NCBI GenBank assembly: GCA_016781725.1
Contig: JADDPU010000590.1
Span: 1-20,890 of the forward strand
Origin: Rubrobacter sp.
GTDB lineage: Bacteria; Actinomycetota; Rubrobacteria; Rubrobacterales; Rubrobacteraceae
Reading direction: 5' to 3'
DNA length: 20,890 nucleotides
Positions 1 through 7,467 of this stretch are shown one piece after another. Each line of letters opens with the position of its first letter. Position 1 is the first letter of the stretch. Made by a program: the position numbers and the translations under genes. Under the pieces are notes generated by a model. It was given only the letters and a program-made list of their open reading frames with translations, was not told the origin of the DNA and did not search any database.

Positions 1-27
1 GGCGTCGTCACGGAAATAGTGGAGTAG
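1..27 (+). CDS. tuf: Elongation factor Tu, C-terminal end only (partial)
   Basis: The first 27 bases read in frame as Gly-Val-Val-Thr-Glu-Ile-Val-Glu followed by TAG. This matches the usual EF-Tu C-terminus (GVVTxIxE), and tuf commonly sits just before rpsJ in bacterial str-S10 clusters. EF-Tu delivers aminoacyl-tRNA to the ribosome. Only the last eight residues are present, so the call rests on this short tail and its position. The GGAG at 21-24 inside these codons also serves as ribosome binding site for rpsJ. Confidence 0.8.
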   Translation, partial: GVVTEIVE

Positions 28-31
28 TTCT

Positions 32-343
32 GTGGCCGTCTCCAAGATCAGGATCAAGCTCAAAGCCTATGACCACGAGGTCATAGACAAGACGGCGCGC
101 TCGATAGTCGAGACGGCGGAGCGGACCGGGGCCTTTGTTTTCGGCCCCGTCCCGCTGCCGACGAAGCGCAGCAGGTACACGGTGATCCGGGGCCCGTTCA
201 AACACAAGGACGCCCGCGAGCACTTCAAGTTGTACACGCACAAGCGCCTGATAGACATCCAGCAACCCACGCCGCGCACGGTGGACTCGCTCCAGCGTCT
301 CGACCTGCCGGCGGGCGTGAACATAGAGATAAAGGCGACCTAG
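32..343 (+). CDS. rpsJ: 30S ribosomal protein S10
   Basis: Small-subunit head protein that also acts as NusE in transcription antitermination. The product has 103 residues, the normal S10 length. Family landmarks are GPVPLPT (38-44) and the block from VIRGP to HKRLIDI (about 51-76). The GTG start at 32 is chosen because it gives the standard N-terminus (KIRIKLKAYDH) and lies 7 nt after GGAG in the end of tuf. It follows the tuf stop by only 4 nt, so the two are probably co-transcribed. Five of its nine isoleucine codons are ATA, unusual for such GC-rich DNA. Confidence 0.97.
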   Translation: MAVSKIRIKLKAYDHEVIDKTARSIVETAERTGAFVFGPVPLPTKRSRYTVIRGPFKHKDAREHFKLYTHKRLIDIQQPTPRTVDSLQRLDLPAGVNIEIKAT

Positions 344-347
344 GGCT

Positions 348-965
348 ATGGCAACTGCAGTTTTCGGACGCAAGAGAGAGATGACCCAGGCCTTCCAGGA
401 CGACGGAACGCTCGTGGGCGTCACCGTGATCGAGGTCGAGCCCAACCTGATTACGGCGGTTCGCACCGCCGAGGAGGACGGCTACGAGGCAGTGCAGGTA
501 GGCTTCGGGGCGGCGCGGTCGAACCGGGTGAAGAAGGCCCACGCCGGCACCTTCGCCAAGCTCGACGCTCCCCCGCGCCGGTACCTCAAGGAGCTGCGCG
601 GCGTCACGGGCGAGGTCGGCGGGACCATCGGGGCCGACGTGTTCGAGGTGGGCGACAGGGTCCACGTCAGCGCGACGTCGAAGGGCAAGGGTTTCCAGGG
701 TACCGTGAAGCGTCACGGGTTCGCCCGCGGCCCCGTGACCCACGGCTCGCACAACATCCGCCAGCCCGGTTCGGTGGGCGCCTCCGCCGACCCTGCCCGC
801 ATCTTCAAGGGCCAGCGGATGCCCGGCCAGATGGGCAACAAGACCTCGACCGTCAGGAACCTCGAGGTGGTCGCTGTGGATGCCGAGAACAACGAGCTCT
901 GGGTGCGCGGCGGCGTGCCCGGTGGCAAGAACGCGGTCGTCAAGATCCGGAAGGCGGGTGAGTAG
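348..965 (+). CDS. rplC: 50S ribosomal protein L3
   Basis: Early-assembly large-subunit protein that binds 23S rRNA near its 3' end, with a loop reaching towards the peptidyl-transferase centre. The product is 205 aa, typical for the family. Diagnostic motifs are KGKGFQG (112-118), THGSHNIRQPGS (131-142) and FKGQRMPGQMG (153-163). The ATG at 348 lies four bases after the rpsJ stop and gives the expected short N-terminus before the FGRKREMTQ segment. It is second in the S10 part of the cluster, and rplD begins one base after its stop. Confidence 0.97.
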   Translation: MATAVFGRKREMTQAFQDDGTLVGVTVIEVEPNLITAVRTAEEDGYEAVQVGFGAARSNRVKKAHAGTFAKLDAPPRRYLKELRGVTGEVGGTIGADVFEVGDRVHVSATSKGKGFQGTVKRHGFARGPVTHGSHNIRQPGSVGASADPARIFKGQRMPGQMGNKTSTVRNLEVVAVDAENNELWVRGGVPGGKNAVVKIRKAGE

Positions 966-966
966 G

Positions 967-1605
967 ATGGCCGAGGCACAGGTTTTCGACGCCCGCAGCG
1001 GCGACAGGTCCTCGTTGAACCTCGAGGGCCCGCGCTTCACTACCGAGCCGAACGAGCACGTCATCCACAGGGCCGTGGTCGCCGAGCTCGACCACAAACG
1101 GCGCTACACGGCCTCGACGAAGGGCCGCAGCGAGGTGACGGGCTCAGGGGCGAAGCTGTACCGCCAGAAGGGGACCGGCCGCGCCCGCGTAGGCGACGCC
1201 TACCCGCACAACCGGGTAGGCGGCGGCACCTGGGGCGGCCCTAAGGTAAAGCCCGCCCGCTACGGCAAGCGCATCAACCGCAAGGAGGCCCGCGCGGCCT
1301 TCGACGGGGCGCTCTCGGCGAAGGCGGCGGACGGCGAGCTCTACGTGCTCGACTCTTTGGCCTTCGAGGCGCCCTCGACCAAGCAGGCGCGGCAGTTGCT
1401 CGAGAGGATGGAGCTTACGGGGCCCGTGATGGTGGTGCTCACCGAGGACGACGCGAACGCGGCGCTCTCGTTCAGGAACCTGCCCCGGGTCACGGTCGCC
1501 ACGCCGCACGAGTACGGGGTCTACGAGCTCCTGCGGGCGCGCGAGGTGGTCTTCTCGCGGGCCGCGTACCAGAGGCTCGCGGGTAGTAGCAGGGAGGAGA
1601 GGTAG
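967..1605 (+). CDS. rplD: 50S ribosomal protein L4
   Basis: Large-subunit protein whose extended loop lines the peptide exit tunnel. In E. coli L4 also represses its own operon; no leader for that is visible here. The ATG at 967, one base after the rplC stop, gives a 212-aa protein. The frame stays open upstream to 880, but that part lies inside rplC and is not used. Recognisable features are the basic loop with GTGRAR (69-74) and GGGTWGGPK (85-93), then the C-terminal alpha/beta domain with MVVL and FRNLPRV-like segments. Confidence 0.95.
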   Translation: MAEAQVFDARSGDRSSLNLEGPRFTTEPNEHVIHRAVVAELDHKRRYTASTKGRSEVTGSGAKLYRQKGTGRARVGDAYPHNRVGGGTWGGPKVKPARYGKRINRKEARAAFDGALSAKAADGELYVLDSLAFEAPSTKQARQLLERMELTGPVMVVLTEDDANAALSFRNLPRVTVATPHEYGVYELLRAREVVFSRAAYQRLAGSSREER

Positions 1606-1893
1606 ATGGACCCGCACCAGATCATCATCAGGCCCGTCATCTCCGAGAAGAGCTACAACCTCATCGAGACCGATGGGCAGTACACCTTCCAGGTAGACCG
1701 GCGGGCTAACAAAAACCAGATAAAGCGGGCAGTGGAGAGCGCCTTCGACGTGAGCGTCGCCAAAGTGAACACTGTCAACGTCAAGAGCAAGCCCAAGCGC
1801 CAGGGCCTCACCAGAGGCCGGACGTCTACGTGGAAGAAGGCAGTGGTGAAGCTGGCCGAGGGCGAGCGCATAGAACTGTTCGAGGGGGTCTAG
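1606..1893 (+). CDS. rplW: 50S ribosomal protein L23
   Basis: Exit-tunnel rim protein and docking site for trigger factor and signal recognition particle. The product is 95 aa, normal length, with the family opening IIRPVISEKS (about 7-16), the RANKNQIKRAVE block and a basic loop KSKPKRQGLTRGR. The ATG at 1606 directly abuts the rplD stop and is preceded by a purine-rich GGAGAGG within rplD, an obvious ribosome binding site. This supports coupled translation of L4 and L23. Confidence 0.96.
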   Translation: MDPHQIIIRPVISEKSYNLIETDGQYTFQVDRRANKNQIKRAVESAFDVSVAKVNTVNVKSKPKRQGLTRGRTSTWKKAVVKLAEGERIELFEGV

Positions 1894-1894
1894 T

Positions 1895-2734
1895 ATGCCG
1901 GCGAGACGCTACAGGCCGACGAGCGCGGGCCGCAGGAACTCCTCGGTCCTCACGCGCGACTCGGTGACGAGGGAGAAGCCGGAGAAGAAGCTGACCGCCA
2001 AGCTGCACAAGACCGGCGGGCGGAACAACCACGGCCGCATAACCACCCGCCACATCGGCGGCGGGCACAAGCGGCGCTACCGGCTCATAGACTTCAAGCG
2101 GCGCAAGGACGGGGTGCCCGCGACGGTCGCCGCCGTCGAGTACGACCCGAACCGCTCGGCCAACATCGCGCTGCTCCACTACCACGACGGCGAGAAGCGC
2201 TACATCCTGGCGCCGCGCAACCTGACGGTTGGCTCGATCGTGGAGAGCGGCCCCGACGCCGAGATAGACGTGGGCAACGCGCTCCCTTTGAACCGCATAC
2301 CCGTAGGTACCGTGGTGCACGCGGTGGAGCTCGAGCCCGGTCGCGGGGCGCAGATGGCCCGCAGCGCGGGCACGAGCGCGCAGCTCACTGCCCGCGAGGG
2401 GAACCTAGTTACGCTGAGGCTCCCGAGCGGGGAGCGCCGGCGGGTCAGGGCCGAGTGTAGGGCCACCGTAGGCGTAGTCGGCAACCAGTCGCACCAGAAC
2501 GTGCGCTGGGGCAAGGCCGGCCGCAAGCGGCACCTGGGTATCAGGCCGACGGTGCGCGGTACGGTGATGAACCCGGTAGACCACCCGCACGGCGGTGGCG
2601 AGGGCAAGTCGACGCCGGGTCGGGCGCCGGTCACGCCTTGGGGCAAGATCACCCAGGGCTCGCCCACCCGCAAGAAGCACAAGCGCTCGGACGCCATGAT
2701 CGTGCGCCGGCGCAGGAAAGGAAGGAGGCGCTAG
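1895..2734 (+). CDS. rplB: 50S ribosomal protein L2
   Basis: Core large-subunit protein needed for subunit association and peptidyl-transferase activity. The 279-aa length is standard. Key landmarks are GGRNNHGRITTRH (41-53) and the universally conserved NPVDHPHGGGEGK segment (His230, His232, GGGEGK at 233-238), which contains the counterpart of E. coli His229. The highly basic C-terminus (MIVRRRRKGRRR) is typical of rRNA-binding tails. The ATG follows the rplW stop after one base. Confidence 0.97.
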   Translation: MPARRYRPTSAGRRNSSVLTRDSVTREKPEKKLTAKLHKTGGRNNHGRITTRHIGGGHKRRYRLIDFKRRKDGVPATVAAVEYDPNRSANIALLHYHDGEKRYILAPRNLTVGSIVESGPDAEIDVGNALPLNRIPVGTVVHAVELEPGRGAQMARSAGTSAQLTAREGNLVTLRLPSGERRRVRAECRATVGVVGNQSHQNVRWGKAGRKRHLGIRPTVRGTVMNPVDHPHGGGEGKSTPGRAPVTPWGKITQGSPTRKKHKRSDAMIVRRRRKGRRR

Positions 2735-3016
2735 ATGACGCGGTCCTCTAAGAAAGAGCCGTTCGTGGAGGAGCGCCTTATGGAGCGCATCCTCCGGATG
2801 AACGAGAACAACGAGAAGCGGATGCTGAAAACCTGGAGCCGGGCTAGCGTTATCTACCCCGAGTTCGTGGGCCACACCATCGCCGTTCACGACGGGCGCA
2901 AGCACGTGCCCGTCTACTGCACGGAGTCCATGGTCGGCCACAAGCTCGGCGAGTTCGCCCCTACCCGCACCTTCCGCACCCACGTCAAGAGCGACCGGAC
3001 CGCGAGGCGCCGATGA
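2735..3016 (+). CDS. rpsS: 30S ribosomal protein S19
   Basis: Small-subunit head protein that forms a complex with S13 near the A-site finger. The product is 93 aa. Conserved parts are TWSRASVIYPEFVGHTIAVHDG, KHVPVY and the MVGHKLGEFAPTRTF block. The ATG starts immediately after the rplB TAG, with GGAAAGGAAGGAGG inside the rplB tail as ribosome binding site. Its TGA overlaps the rplV start in an ATGA arrangement. Confidence 0.97.
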   Translation: MTRSSKKEPFVEERLMERILRMNENNEKRMLKTWSRASVIYPEFVGHTIAVHDGRKHVPVYCTESMVGHKLGEFAPTRTFRTHVKSDRTARRR

Positions 3017-3378
3017 AGGCGACCGCGAAGTACGTCCGCATCGCCCCGCGCAAGGCGCGCCTGGTAGCAGACGAGGTCAGGGGCAAGAGCTACCCCGAGG
3101 CGGTCTCTCTTCTGCGCTTCACCAACAAGCGGGCTGCCAAGATCATCGGCGACATAGTCCACAGTGCTGCCGCCAACGCGGAGCACAACATGGACGCCGA
3201 CCCCGACGAGCTGTTCGTCAGGGAGATCCGGGTCGACGAGGGGCCGACGATCAAGCGCTACCGCGCCCGCGCGATGGGCCGGGCGACCATGATCCGCAAG
3301 CGCACCAGCCACATCCGCGTCGAGCTCGGCGCTCCCGCGGGCGTCGCGGTAGGCACGCCCGGAGACGAGGAGGAATAA
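3013..3378 (+). CDS. rplV: 50S ribosomal protein L22
   Basis: Early-assembly protein whose beta-hairpin reaches into the exit tunnel. The product is 121 aa. The family pattern KYVRIAPRKARLVADEVRGK (6-25) and the C-terminal ArgAla-rich strand YRARAMGRATMIRKRTSHIRV are clear. The start overlaps the rpsS stop by 4 nt (ATGA). The last residues (GTPGDEEE) form a short acidic tail, as in some actinobacteria. Confidence 0.96.
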   Translation: MKATAKYVRIAPRKARLVADEVRGKSYPEAVSLLRFTNKRAAKIIGDIVHSAAANAEHNMDADPDELFVREIRVDEGPTIKRYRARAMGRATMIRKRTSHIRVELGAPAGVAVGTPGDEEE

Positions 3379-3379
3379 A

Positions 3380-4048
3380 TTGGGCCAGAAAGTACATCCT
3401 GAGGGCTTCCGCCTCGGCGTAAAGCGCAAGGGCGAGAAGGTGGATTTCAAGAGCAGCTGGTACTCGGATCGGGACTACGCCGAGCTCCTCGGCGAGGACT
3501 TGAAGATCCGGAACCACATCGAGAAGAAGCTCACCAGGGCCGGCATCGCCGACGTCCAGATAAGGAAGGCTGCCGAGCAGGGTGAGATCGCGGTCGACAT
3601 CCACACGGCCCGCCCCGGCATCGTGATCGGCAAGGGCGGCAGCGAGGTCGACGCCTTGAGGGGCGACCTCGAGCGGCTCACCAAAAAGAAGGTGCAGGTC
3701 AACGTGCGCGAGGTATCGCGCCCCGAGCTCAACGCGAGCCTGGTCGCCGAGTCCATCGCCGAGCAGCTCGTCGGGCGCGCGGCGTTCAGGCGGACCATGA
3801 AGCGGGCCCTTACGAGCGCGATGCGCAGCGGGGCCGAGGGGGCGAGGATCCGGTGCGGCGGGCGCCTGGGCGGCATCGAGATGAGCCGCGAGGAGACCAT
3901 CTCCGAGGGCAGGGTGCCGCTGCACACGCTCGACGCGGACATAGATTACGGCTTCAAGGAGGCCAAGACCCAGATGGGCCAGATCGGGGTCAAGGTCTGG
4001 ATCAACCACGGCGTGCACGACGAGCAGTCAGACGCGGTTAGGCGGTAG
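3380..4048 (+). CDS. rpsC: 30S ribosomal protein S3
   Basis: Small-subunit head protein at the mRNA entry channel, with helicase-related activity in the assembled ribosome. The product is 222 aa. It has the N-terminal GQKVHPEGFRLG signature, the KH domain with GKGG loop (84-87), and the C-terminal domain with GRLGG and GTLP-like strands. The start is TTG at 3380, required to give the canonical MGQKVHP N-terminus. It is preceded by a strong GAGGAGG inside the rplV tail at about 3367-3373. A TTG start for such an abundant protein is notable. Confidence 0.96.
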   Translation: MGQKVHPEGFRLGVKRKGEKVDFKSSWYSDRDYAELLGEDLKIRNHIEKKLTRAGIADVQIRKAAEQGEIAVDIHTARPGIVIGKGGSEVDALRGDLERLTKKKVQVNVREVSRPELNASLVAESIAEQLVGRAAFRRTMKRALTSAMRSGAEGARIRCGGRLGGIEMSREETISEGRVPLHTLDADIDYGFKEAKTQMGQIGVKVWINHGVHDEQSDAVRR

Positions 4049-4051
4049 GCG

Positions 4052-4471
4052 ATGCTGGTACCCAAAAAGCTCAAGTACAGGAAGCCCCACAGGGGCCGCA
4101 TGCGCGGGCAGGCCAAGGGCGGCACCGACGTGCAGTTCGGCGAGTACGGGCTGCAGGCGTTGGAGCCGGCCTGGATCACCAACCGCCAGATAGAGGCAGC
4201 GCGGATCGCGATGACCAGGAGGATCAAGCGCGGCGGGAAGGTCTGGATCAACATCTTCCCCCACAAGCCGGTCACCAAGAAGCCGGCCGAGACCCGCATG
4301 GGCAGCGGCAAGGGCTCGCCCGAGTCTTACGTCGCGGTCGTAAAGCCCGGGCGGGTGATGTTCGAGATGAGCGGGGTCGACGAGACGCTGGCGCGCGAGG
4401 CCATGAACCTCGCGGCCCAGAAGCTCCCGATAAAGACCCGCTTCGTGGCGCGGGGGGGTGGTCAGCAGTGA
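4052..4471 (+). CDS. rplP: 50S ribosomal protein L16
   Basis: Large-subunit protein near the A site and the 5S rRNA, one of the last to assemble. The product is 139 aa. Signature segments are MLVPKKLKYRKPHRGRMRG at the start, GEYGLQALEPAWITNRQIEAARIA, and RMGSGKGSPE in the middle. The ATG is 3 nt beyond the rpsC stop. The stop overlaps the GTG of rpmC in a GTGA arrangement. Confidence 0.97.
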   Translation: MLVPKKLKYRKPHRGRMRGQAKGGTDVQFGEYGLQALEPAWITNRQIEAARIAMTRRIKRGGKVWINIFPHKPVTKKPAETRMGSGKGSPESYVAVVKPGRVMFEMSGVDETLAREAMNLAAQKLPIKTRFVARGGGQQ

Positions 4472-4665
4472 AGGTCGCCGAAGTGCGCGAGCTGGACGTC
4501 GAGGAGCTCGAGCGGCGCCTCGCCGCTACGAGGCGCGAGCTCTTCAACCTGCGCTTCCAGCACGCCACGGGTCAGTTGGAGAACACGGGACAGCTCAAGG
4601 AGGTCCGGAAGAACATAGCCCGGATCCTGACCGTCCTGAACCAGAAACAGCAGGAGAGAGGCTAG
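4468..4665 (+). CDS. rpmC: 50S ribosomal protein L29
   Basis: Small exit-tunnel rim protein made of two antiparallel helices, next to L23. The product is 65 aa. The sequence contains the helical LDVEELERRLAATRRELFNLRFQ segment and the QLENTGQLKEVRKNIARI block diagnostic of L29. The GTG start overlaps the rplP stop (GTGA). Its TAG shares its last G with the GTG of rpsQ. Confidence 0.96.
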   Translation: MKVAEVRELDVEELERRLAATRRELFNLRFQHATGQLENTGQLKEVRKNIARILTVLNQKQQERG

Positions 4666-5090
4666 TGGTAGAGGAAGAGAGGAACAACGCGGGCTCCGAG
4701 CCGGAGGCCACGCCCGAGACGCCGCAGGACCTCGTCGAGGCTGTGGAGGCGGGCGAGACCGTCGAGGCGGGCTTGGGCCTCGGTCCTGCCAAGGGCCCCG
4801 CGCTCGACCAGGACGAGGGCCAGGTCCAGACCGACACCGAGCGCAACCGGCGCAAGGAGCGGGTCGGCATCATCGTCTCCGACAAGGCCGAGAAGACCGT
4901 TACGGTCTCGGTCGAGGCGCTGGTGCGCCACCCCATGTACAAAAAGCGCGTGCGGCGCTCCAAGAAGTTCATGGTGCACGACGAGCGCAACGAGGCGCGC
5001 GTGGGGGACACGGTCAGGATCATAGAGACCAGGCCCCTCTCGGCGCGCAAGCGGTGGCGGCTGGCGAACATCATATCGAGGGCCGAGTAG
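4665..5090 (+). CDS. rpsQ: 30S ribosomal protein S17 with an acidic N-terminal extension
   Basis: The S17 core is an OB-fold protein that binds 16S rRNA early in assembly. It runs from about residue 60 to 141 and includes RVGIIVSDKAEKTVTV, RHPMYKKRVRRSKKFM and the ETRPLSARKRWRL block. Starting at GTG 4665, which shares a G with the rpmC stop (TAGTG), the protein has 141 residues, so the first 59 or so precede the core. That extension is rich in Glu and Asp (16 acidic against 2 basic in the first 59). Downstream in-frame GTG or TTG codons could give a shorter form, but no strong ribosome binding site favours them. The frame is also open upstream to 4458, inside rplP and rpmC, which I reject. 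Confidence 0.9.
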   Translation: MVEEERNNAGSEPEATPETPQDLVEAVEAGETVEAGLGLGPAKGPALDQDEGQVQTDTERNRRKERVGIIVSDKAEKTVTVSVEALVRHPMYKKRVRRSKKFMVHDERNEARVGDTVRIIETRPLSARKRWRLANIISRAE

Positions 5091-5458
5091 TGATACAGCA
5101 AGAGTCGAGGCTTAGGGTCGCGGACAACTCGGGGGCGAGGAGCATCCTGACCATCCGCGTGCTCGGCGGAAGCAAGCGGCGGACCGCAGGTGTGGGGGAC
5201 GTGATCGTCGCCACCGTCAAGGAGGCCACACCCGGCAGCGCGGTCAGGAAGGGTGATGTGGTGCGGGCCGTCGTGGTCAGGACCAAGAAGGAGACGCGCC
5301 GCGACGATGGGTCCTACATCCGCTTCGGGGAGAACGCCGGGGTCATCATCAACCAGGATGGGGCTCCGCGGGGGACGCGCATCTTCGGCCCCGTGGCGCG
5401 CGAGCTCAGGGAGAAGGGCTACACCAGGATCATCTCGCTAGCTCCGGAGGTGTTGTAG
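5090..5458 (+). CDS. rplN: 50S ribosomal protein L14
   Basis: Universally conserved beta-barrel protein at the subunit interface. From GTG 5090 the product is exactly 122 aa, the canonical L14 length, beginning MIQQESRLRVADNSGA. The C-terminal RGTRIFGPVARELREKGYTRIISLAPEVL is diagnostic. The start shares one base with the rpsQ stop (TAGTG), the second such junction in a row. An earlier ATG at 5054 lies inside rpsQ and would add a non-homologous leader. Confidence 0.97.
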   Translation: MIQQESRLRVADNSGARSILTIRVLGGSKRRTAGVGDVIVATVKEATPGSAVRKGDVVRAVVVRTKKETRRDDGSYIRFGENAGVIINQDGAPRGTRIFGPVARELREKGYTRIISLAPEVL

Positions 5459-5776
5459 ATGGGACTCAAGATAAAGCGCGGGGACACCGTGCAGGTGATC
5501 AGCGGCAAGGAGAAGGGCCGGCGCGGCGAGGTCAGGGAGGTTCTCCCGAAGAAGAACCGGGTAGTGATCGAGGGCATCAACGAGCGTACCCGTCACGCCA
5601 GGCCCACGCAACAGAACCAGCAGGGGCTCTACACCTTCAACGCCCCTGTGGACATATCGAACGTGATGCTGGTCGACCCGAGCAGCGGCGAGCCGACCAA
5701 GGTTGGCTACCGTTTCACGGACTCGGGGGAGAAGGTCCGGGTCGGAAAGAAGTCCGGGAAGGATATCGATGGCTAG
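5459..5776 (+). CDS. rplX: 50S ribosomal protein L24
   Basis: Assembly-initiating protein binding the 5' end of 23S rRNA. The product is 105 aa. A KOW motif (about residues 5-32, KIKRGDTVQVISGKEKG...GEV) is followed by ERTRHARPT and the strand segment APVDISNVMLVDP. The ATG abuts the rplN stop and the upstream CCGGAGG inside rplN acts as ribosome binding site. The last eight bases overlap the start of rplE. Confidence 0.96.
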   Translation: MGLKIKRGDTVQVISGKEKGRRGEVREVLPKKNRVVIEGINERTRHARPTQQNQQGLYTFNAPVDISNVMLVDPSSGEPTKVGYRFTDSGEKVRVGKKSGKDIDG

Positions 5777-6311
5777 GCTGAAGGACAGGTACAACGAGGA
5801 GATCGCCCCGGCCCTCAAGGAGAGGTTCGGCATCGAGAACCCGATGCGGATACCGCGCCTCGAGAAGGTAGTGGTCAACATGGGCGTCGGGGAGGCCATC
5901 GTGAACAGCCGGGCTCTCGACGGCGCGATGGAGGACCTCGCCAGGATCACGGGCCAGAAGGCCCAGCTCAGGCGGGCCCGCAAGTCCATCGCCGGGTTCA
6001 AGATCCGGGAGGGTATGCCGGTAGGGGCCAGGGTGACGCTGCGCGGCGAGCGCATGTGGGAGTTTCTCGACCGCCTCATCTCGGTGGCGCTCCCGCGGGT
6101 GAGGGACTTTCGGGGTGTGAGCCCTGCCTCCTTCGACGGGCGCGGTAACTACGCGTTGGGGCTTAGGGAGCAGACCATATTCCCCGAGATCTCCTACGAC
6201 TCCATAGACGCGACGCGCGGCCTCGACGTCGCGGTAGTAACGACGACGGAGAGCGACGAAGAGGCGCGGGAGCTCTTGCGGCTCCTCGGGATGCCGTTCA
6301 GGCAGAGTTAA
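5769..6311 (+). CDS. rplE: 50S ribosomal protein L5
   Basis: 5S rRNA-binding protein of the central protuberance. The product is 180 aa from ATG 5769, beginning MARLKDRYNEEIAPAL. Landmarks are the PRLEKVVVNMGVGEA strand, the ITGQKAQLRRARKSIAGFKIREGMPVG block and RDFRGVSPASFDGRGNYALGLREQTIFPEI. The start overlaps the rplX end by 8 nt. The frame is open back to 5703, but the extra residues have no L5 similarity. The ATG at 5769 is preceded by a GGAAGGA stretch. Confidence 0.95.
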   Translation: MARLKDRYNEEIAPALKERFGIENPMRIPRLEKVVVNMGVGEAIVNSRALDGAMEDLARITGQKAQLRRARKSIAGFKIREGMPVGARVTLRGERMWEFLDRLISVALPRVRDFRGVSPASFDGRGNYALGLREQTIFPEISYDSIDATRGLDVAVVTTTESDEEARELLRLLGMPFRQS

Positions 6312-6323
6312 GGGGTTCTCAGG

Positions 6324-6509
6324 ATGACGAGGAAAGCGTTGCTGGTAAAGCAGCAGAAAAAGCAGAAGTTCGCGGTCAGGGAGTACAACCGGTGCCAGCG
6401 GTGCGGCCGGGCGCAGGGGTACTACAGAAAGTTCGGGCTGTGCAGGATCTGCCTGCGGGAGCTGGCGCACGAGGGGAAGATCCCCGGCGTAACGAAAGCG
6501 AGTTGGTAA
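6324..6509 (+). CDS. rpsN: 30S ribosomal protein S14, zinc-binding (type Z)
   Basis: Small-subunit head protein. The 61-aa size and two CxxC pairs (Cys24/Cys27 and Cys40/Cys43) identify the zinc-ribbon form of S14 rather than the longer zinc-free form. The C-terminal GKIPGVTKASW is typical. The ATG lies 12 nt after the rplE stop. A zinc-free paralogue expressed under zinc limitation is known in some actinobacteria, but none is seen here. Confidence 0.96.
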   Translation: MTRKALLVKQQKKQKFAVREYNRCQRCGRAQGYYRKFGLCRICLRELAHEGKIPGVTKASW

Positions 6510-6512
6510 GAG

Positions 6513-6911
6513 ATGTCGGTTAACGACCCTATAGCGGATTTCCTGACGCGCATCCGCAACGCCCACATGGCGAAGCAGGAGACCGTCGAGATACCGCACT
6601 CGAAGATGAAGGTCGAGATTGCCCGCATCCTGAAGGAGGAGGGCTACATCAGGGAGCTCTCCGAGCGCGGGAGCGGGGTCGAGAAGCGGCTCGTCTTGGA
6701 GCTGAAGTACGGTCCCGACGGGCGCCGCGGCATAACGGGCCTGAGGCGGATGAGCCGCCCCGGCCGCAGGGTGTACCGCAAGCAGTCGAACATCCCCCGC
6801 GTGCTCGACGGGCTCGGGGTGGCGATTCTCTCGACCTCGCAGGGGATCCTGACCGACCACCAGGCCAGGCGTCGCGGCGTCGGCGGCGAAGTTTTGTGCT
6901 TCGTCTACTAG
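6513..6911 (+). CDS. rpsH: 30S ribosomal protein S8
   Basis: Early-binding 16S rRNA protein; in E. coli it is the translational repressor of the spc operon. The product is 132 aa. The N-terminus reads NDPIADFLTRIRNAH and the C-terminal half carries LSTSQGILTDHQARRRGVGGEVLCFVY, the most diagnostic S8 segment. The ATG follows the rpsN stop by 3 nt. No S8-target RNA structure was recognised. Confidence 0.97.
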   Translation: MSVNDPIADFLTRIRNAHMAKQETVEIPHSKMKVEIARILKEEGYIRELSERGSGVEKRLVLELKYGPDGRRGITGLRRMSRPGRRVYRKQSNIPRVLDGLGVAILSTSQGILTDHQARRRGVGGEVLCFVY

Positions 6912-6925
6912 GGAGGTTTTAGGAG

Positions 6926-7459
6926 ATGTCGAGAATCGGAAGGGCACCGGTCGAGGTCCCTGGTGCCGTGAACGTTGAGCTCTCTGGCCGGAGCGTCAAG
7001 GTGACGGGTCCCAAAGGCGAGCTGACCGTGCCGGTCGGGCGCGGGGTCGAGGTCAGGCAGGAGGACGGCACCCTCGTCGTCGAGCGGGCCTCGGACTCGC
7101 CCGAGCACCGGGCGATGCACGGGCTCACGCGCTCCCTGATCCAGAACGCCGTGACCGGCGTGACCGACGGGTTCACCAAGACGCTGAACATCGCCGGCGT
7201 CGGCTACCGGGCTACGCTGCAGGGGCGGGACGTGAATTTGCAGGTAGGGTACTCGCACCCCGTGTCGATCTCGCCGCGGGACGGGGTCGAGTTCGAGGTC
7301 CCGAACGCCACCACGATAATCGTGCGCGGGATAGACAAGCAGCGGGTCGGCCAGATGGCCGCGGAGATCCGGAGGGTCCGCCCGCCCGAGCCGTACAAGG
7401 GCAAGGGCATCCGCTACAGCGACGAGCAGATCCGGCGCAAGGTCGGCAAGGCCGGATAG
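6926..7459 (+). CDS. rplF: 50S ribosomal protein L6
   Basis: Two-domain protein at the base of the L7/L12 stalk near the factor-binding site. The product is 177 aa. It starts MSRIGRAPVEVPGAV, has GVGYRATLQGRDVNLQVGYSHPV in the middle, and ends in the C-terminal motif RPPEPYKGKGIRY. The ATG is preceded by GGGAGG (about 6912-6917) and AGGAG (6921-6925) in the 14-nt gap after rpsH. Confidence 0.97.
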   Translation: MSRIGRAPVEVPGAVNVELSGRSVKVTGPKGELTVPVGRGVEVRQEDGTLVVERASDSPEHRAMHGLTRSLIQNAVTGVTDGFTKTLNIAGVGYRATLQGRDVNLQVGYSHPVSISPRDGVEFEVPNATTIIVRGIDKQRVGQMAAEIRRVRPPEPYKGKGIRYSDEQIRRKVGKAG

Positions 7460-7467
7460 GAGGATTC

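Noticed and set aside
4458..4664. Much longer S17 starting inside rplP
   Set aside because: It would be the out-of-frame translation of all of rpmC. The Arg/Pro-rich product is a shadow of the L29 gene.
5703..5768. Upstream start for rplE inside rplX
   Set aside because: The extra 22 residues have no L5 similarity; ATG 5769 gives the standard N-terminus.
5715..6947. 410-codon open frame on the minus strand opposite rplE-rpsN-rpsH
   Set aside because: It is a mirror frame caused by high GC third positions in three well-identified genes and shows no recognisable domain.
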